Shown here: piece by piece, positions 22,326 to 24,884 of the stretch | Layout of the letters: the number at the start of each line of letters is the position of its first letter | How positions within the stretch are numbered: the stretch's first letter is position 1 | NCBI GenBank assembly: GCA_002349525.1 | Contig: DEDL01000006.1 | Location: forward strand, 7,087-31,970 | Length of the DNA stretch: 24,884 bases | DNA from: Lachnoclostridium sp. UBA2905 | Lineage (GTDB): Bacteria; Bacillota; Clostridia; Lachnospirales; Lachnospiraceae | Direction of reading: 5' to 3' | Translations under genes and position numbers: made by a program | Notes under the pieces: generated by a model | What the model was told of the DNA's origin: nothing | Database searches by the model: none | The model's input: the letters and a program-made list of their open reading frames with translations, nothing else

Positions 22326-24530
22326 TTATTTTTTCCACTTGATTTTTGAATATTTCATAGCACATATACGGTCTAATTTGTATGTGCAGTTACTTATATT
22401 AGCGGATTCAAATGTAACATAAAGATATCCGCTTTTATAAGTTATACCCTCCATCATAGGCGGCATTGTTATTTTACCTTTACAGGAATTTTTCTTAATA
22501 AATGTTTTACCTGTTTTCCAGTTTGGCTTATATTTGGCAATTTCTGATATATAATATTTGCTCTTTCCCTCTCCAACCTGATTAGATCTGGACACAAGCA
22601 TTGTTCCGCCCTTAAAGAAATAAATACCCTGTGTTCTTGACGGAATCACCATTCTGTTAACACTTGTAAGAGTAGGTGAATCGGTTTTCTTATTATTTAT
22701 CTTGTAGGAATACATTTTAGCACTTGTAGTTTCTTTGTGCTCTCCAATCCAAAGCTTCTTTTTATAATATGTGATAAATGATGCCTGGGTTTTGACAGTA
22801 CAGGTTGTTTTATAACCAATCTGTACTGAATCAGCCATTGTAGCCACGGCCGCCTGAAGGTCATAAATTGTAAAACAGCTTACCTTACTGCCTGTTGACA
22901 CCCATATATTCCGGCCATCATAAGCAATTCCACCCACATGATAACTGTCAGGAAGAACCAGGGTACATACATATTTCCCTGTACTTCCATTTAAAACATA
23001 TACAACCGAATTTTCCTCTTTCTTATAGTCATATGCCGTAATAAGCATATAGCCTCTGGCATTACATATTCCCTGAACTATCATTTTCTTTGAGGCAAAG
23101 CCCAAAATATTTGTCATGGAAAGACCTGGTATTGCATTTGTTTTTGAAAGTTTTACAGCCTTTGAAAAATCACTGTATTTTTTATATACCTTAGAATTTT
23201 TAAGCTTCTTTTTTGTTGCATATATCTTAGCTTTTGTGGATGTTGTAATTGTACCAAGCGGTTTTATATCCACCTCATTTGACATTTCAGCCTGATACAT
23301 AAGACCATTATACATTCTGTAAGGAATAATCATAAAATGATATGTCACTCCCGGCACAAGTCCCTGTTGAATATACTCATTTGTAGTTATATTCTCAATT
23401 TTTGAAAGTGGAATATACTGTCCCGCATCATTTTTCATATAAAGAATATATCCGTCTCCGGCAGAAAGCCTGTTCCATCTTACTCTTACTCTGCAGTCTC
23501 CACCTTTATACTGGCTGATATAAGCAGGATTTGGTGAAGTTGAAGTTATAAGCAGAGTATCATTAGCAGATCTGATGTCACTCTTAGTCTCTGTACCAGC
23601 CTCATTTTTAGTAGTAAGTGTTGTATTACTCATAACAGCGAAAACCTTGTAAGTATACCCTGTTGCAACCTTAAGGCCCTGATCAGAATATGTGCAGTTA
23701 TCTATTGTAGCTACTGTTTCATATTCAGCTGTACCTTCCTTGCATCGCATAATCGTGTAGGAGCTGTCTTCAGACACCCTGTTCCAAATAAGATTAATTG
23801 TTGTGGCATTGTATCTTGTAACACCAAGACCAGTTACGTCACCAGGTGTGGTTGCCACACTAAACATATTTGAAAAGTTACTGTATACACGCTCATCATT
23901 TTTCGTGATATATCCACGAATAAGCACGGAAAGCTTTGTGCCCTGTTCAAGATTGTCCACCGTAATTGATGTTTTCTTTGTTTCATCAAGCTTGTCGTAA
24001 CCATTGGTTTCTTTGTTAAGCTGCCATATTTCATATCCTTCGCTACCCTCTAGACTGCTCCAGGAAAATGTAAGGCTTTTGTCTAGGGACTGGGTCTGCT
24101 TAAGACCGGCTACTCTTGAGATTTTAAATGTTTCCTCATCTACAGGTTGTGGAGACTCAGTAGGTCTCGCTGATTCTGTTGGTTTTGCTGACTCACTAGG
24201 TCTCGCTGATTCTGTTGGTTTTGCTGATTCTGCAGGCTTTGCTGACTCTGACGGTTTTGCTGACTCAGCAGGCTTTGCTGACTCTGATGGTTTTGCCGAC
24301 TCTGCAGGCTTTGCTGATTCTGCAGGCTTTGCTGACTCTGATGGTTTTGCTGACTCTGACGCACCTATTTTCTCTGCAGCCTTCACTGCTTCTGAGTCCT
24401 TTACTTCCTCTGCAGCCTTAGCATATGAAGTGCTGTTAACCGGCACATCTCCCACTGAAGTTACCAGAGTCGCAACTGCACATAATACTGCCGTTCTCTT
24501 AAACATTTTTTTCACATTTATCGTATACAT
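22326..24530 (-). CDS. Secreted FN3 protein with SAKPxE stalk and propeller-like C-terminus
   Basis: A 734-residue exported protein. A signal-like N-terminus (KKMFKRTAVLCAVATLVTSV) leads to an acidic segment, then 11 six-residue units SA[K/R]P[S/A/T]E at 60-125. Fibronectin type III-like modules follow: about 134-225 (LTFSWSSLEGSEGYEIWQL), 228-330 (INLIWNRVSEDSSYTIMRC) and 335-425 (RVRWNRLSAGDGYILYMKN). The last 300 residues repeat beta-strand patterns such as GGIAYDGRNIWVSTGSKVSC and EGITYKSGYLYVTF, like a beta-propeller; the fold is inferred. I do not know a function; adhesion or polymer binding is possible. No cell-wall anchor motif is seen at the Lys-rich C-terminus. AAAGGA lies 7 bases before the ATG. 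No convincing -35/-10 pair was found upstream. Confidence 0.85.
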   Translation of the reverse strand: MYTINVKKMFKRTAVLCAVATLVTSVGDVPVNSTSYAKAAEEVKDSEAVKAAEKIGASESAKPSESAKPAESAKPAESAKPSESAKPAESAKPSESAKPAESAKPTESARPSESAKPTESARPTESPQPVDEETFKISRVAGLKQTQSLDKSLTFSWSSLEGSEGYEIWQLNKETNGYDKLDETKKTSITVDNLEQGTKLSVLIRGYITKNDERVYSNFSNMFSVATTPGDVTGLGVTRYNATTINLIWNRVSEDSSYTIMRCKEGTAEYETVATIDNCTYSDQGLKVATGYTYKVFAVMSNTTLTTKNEAGTETKSDIRSANDTLLITSTSPNPAYISQYKGGDCRVRVRWNRLSAGDGYILYMKNDAGQYIPLSKIENITTNEYIQQGLVPGVTYHFMIIPYRMYNGLMYQAEMSNEVDIKPLGTITTSTKAKIYATKKKLKNSKVYKKYSDFSKAVKLSKTNAIPGLSMTNILGFASKKMIVQGICNARGYMLITAYDYKKEENSVVYVLNGSTGKYVCTLVLPDSYHVGGIAYDGRNIWVSTGSKVSCFTIYDLQAAVATMADSVQIGYKTTCTVKTQASFITYYKKKLWIGEHKETTSAKMYSYKINNKKTDSPTLTSVNRMVIPSRTQGIYFFKGGTMLVSRSNQVGEGKSKYYISEIAKYKPNWKTGKTFIKKNSCKGKITMPPMMEGITYKSGYLYVTFESANISNCTYKLDRICAMKYSKIKWKK
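24156..24353 (-). repeat. In-frame 18-bp repeats encoding the SAKPxE stalk
   Basis: Eleven 18-base units encode SAKPSE, SAKPAE, SAKPTE, SARPSE and SARPTE. The array is Ser/Pro/Lys-rich with one Glu per unit, so it is likely an extended spacer. Copies differ at synonymous positions, yet slippage could change the copy number in steps of six residues without breaking the frame. Confidence 0.92.
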
Positions 24531-24577
24531 TTTTTATTCCTTTCTCACTATTATATTATCCCATAGCCAAACTTTTA

Positions 24578-24586
24578 TGCTATAAT
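24578..24586 (+). promoter_or_regulatory. Extended -10 promoter of the GNAT gene
   Basis: TGCTATAAT (24578-24586) is an exact extended -10 on the plus strand, about 58 bases before the GNAT ATG. No good -35 is visible, which such promoters tolerate. Confidence 0.55.
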
Positions 24587-24644
24587 GATTAGCAACAGAA
24601 AAGTCCCACATTTTACAGGGATTAATAAAAATTGGAGTACAATC

Positions 24645-24884
24645 ATGAATGAAGCATTAATATCAAAAATAGAAGATTTATCAATCAATGCCTGGCCTTC
24701 CTTTAAGGTTGAGCTGTATGACAACTGGCTCATCAGGTATTCACATCAATATACTCTCCGTACCAACTGTGTTGAACAGCTTGGTCCTTCAACAATTCCT
24801 GTTGAAGACAAAATCAGATACTGTGAAGAAATATATGCTGATTATGATTCGCCTTGTATATTCAAGGTTACACCAAGAATTAAA
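24645..24884 (+). CDS. GNAT-family acetyltransferase, N-terminal part
   Basis: Only the first 80 codons are in the window; the frame is open to the edge. The text INAWPSFKVELYDNWLIRYS, then TLRTNCVEQLGPSTIPVEDK and ending EEIYADYDSPCIFKVTPRIK, matches the N-terminal domain of a GNAT acetyltransferase subgroup recognised by WPxxxxxLxDxWxxR and CEEIY/FKxT patterns. The acetyl-CoA-binding motif would lie further on and cannot be seen. GGAG lies 8 bases before the ATG. It is divergent from the FN3 gene. Substrate unknown. Confidence 0.78.
   Translation, partial: MNEALISKIEDLSINAWPSFKVELYDNWLIRYSHQYTLRTNCVEQLGPSTIPVEDKIRYCEEIYADYDSPCIFKVTPRIK

Noticed and set aside
24156..24353. 18-bp repeats as a CRISPR or iteron array
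   Set aside because: They are in frame, have no spacers and encode a regular SAKPxE stalk.
24004..24585. Long plus-strand open frame rich in GFADS repeats
   Set aside because: It is the antisense reading of the FN3 protein's 18-bp repeats; the minus-strand gene has a signal peptide, domains and an RBS.

Overview
The window looks like a piece of chromosome from a low-GC Gram-positive anaerobe of the Clostridia, most likely Lachnospiraceae. This rests on AT-rich DNA, AGGAGG-type ribosome binding sites, near-consensus sigma-A promoters, Firmicutes-type gene blocks (rpsF-ssb-rpsR next to gdpP-rplI-dnaB; dnaX-ybaB), clostridial families (YtvI-like permease, HAAS/DUF1700 protein, DUF951) and secreted Big_2 and FN3 proteins. 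The genus is inference. No phage, transposon, CRISPR array or rRNA gene is visible. Most of the window is ordinary housekeeping DNA.

Layout. 1-94: the 5' end of a minus-strand tRNA gene with a strong promoter. 140-3652 (minus): an operon of THUMP RNA methyltransferase, rdgB, a COG2426 membrane protein and a YtvI-like permease. 3980-4917 (minus): a small rhodanese and an orphan HAAS membrane protein, separated by a strong terminator. 5199-6485 (plus): an acyltransferase-3 membrane enzyme. 6623-9759 (minus): pfk-dnaX-ybaB, facing the acyltransferase across a shared bidirectional terminator. 9966-13158 (plus): an L-fucose-isomerase-family protein and a xylulokinase, both with codon use suggesting high expression; together they probably form a sugar isomerase/kinase pair. 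13206-13725 (plus): a one-helix membrane protein and DUF951. 13841-14888: rpsF-ssb-rpsR with its own promoter, leader and terminator. 15083-18970: gdpP-rplI-dnaB (c-di-AMP hydrolysis, ribosomal protein L9, replicative helicase). 19125-19700: a MerR-type DNA-binding protein with a coiled-coil, basic tail. 19855-21216: a secreted Big_2 protein with an unrecognised C-terminal domain. 21310-22266: a D-2-hydroxyacid dehydrogenase. 22326-24530 (minus): a large secreted FN3 protein with an SAKPxE repeat stalk and a propeller-like C-terminus. 24645-24884: the start of a GNAT acetyltransferase cut by the window edge.

Functional links. DNA replication recurs (dnaX, ssb, dnaB), as do ribosome production (S6, S18, L9, an RNA methyltransferase, a tRNA) and central sugar metabolism (Pfk, FucI-like, XylB). 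I found no convincing new multi-gene system. The items most worth checking are a recurring palindromic 19-bp motif in four intergenic sites, the FucI-like/XylB pair with matching structured 3' ends, the mixed-type PFK active site, SSB residues beyond the usual C-terminal tip, and the unknown domains of the two secreted proteins.
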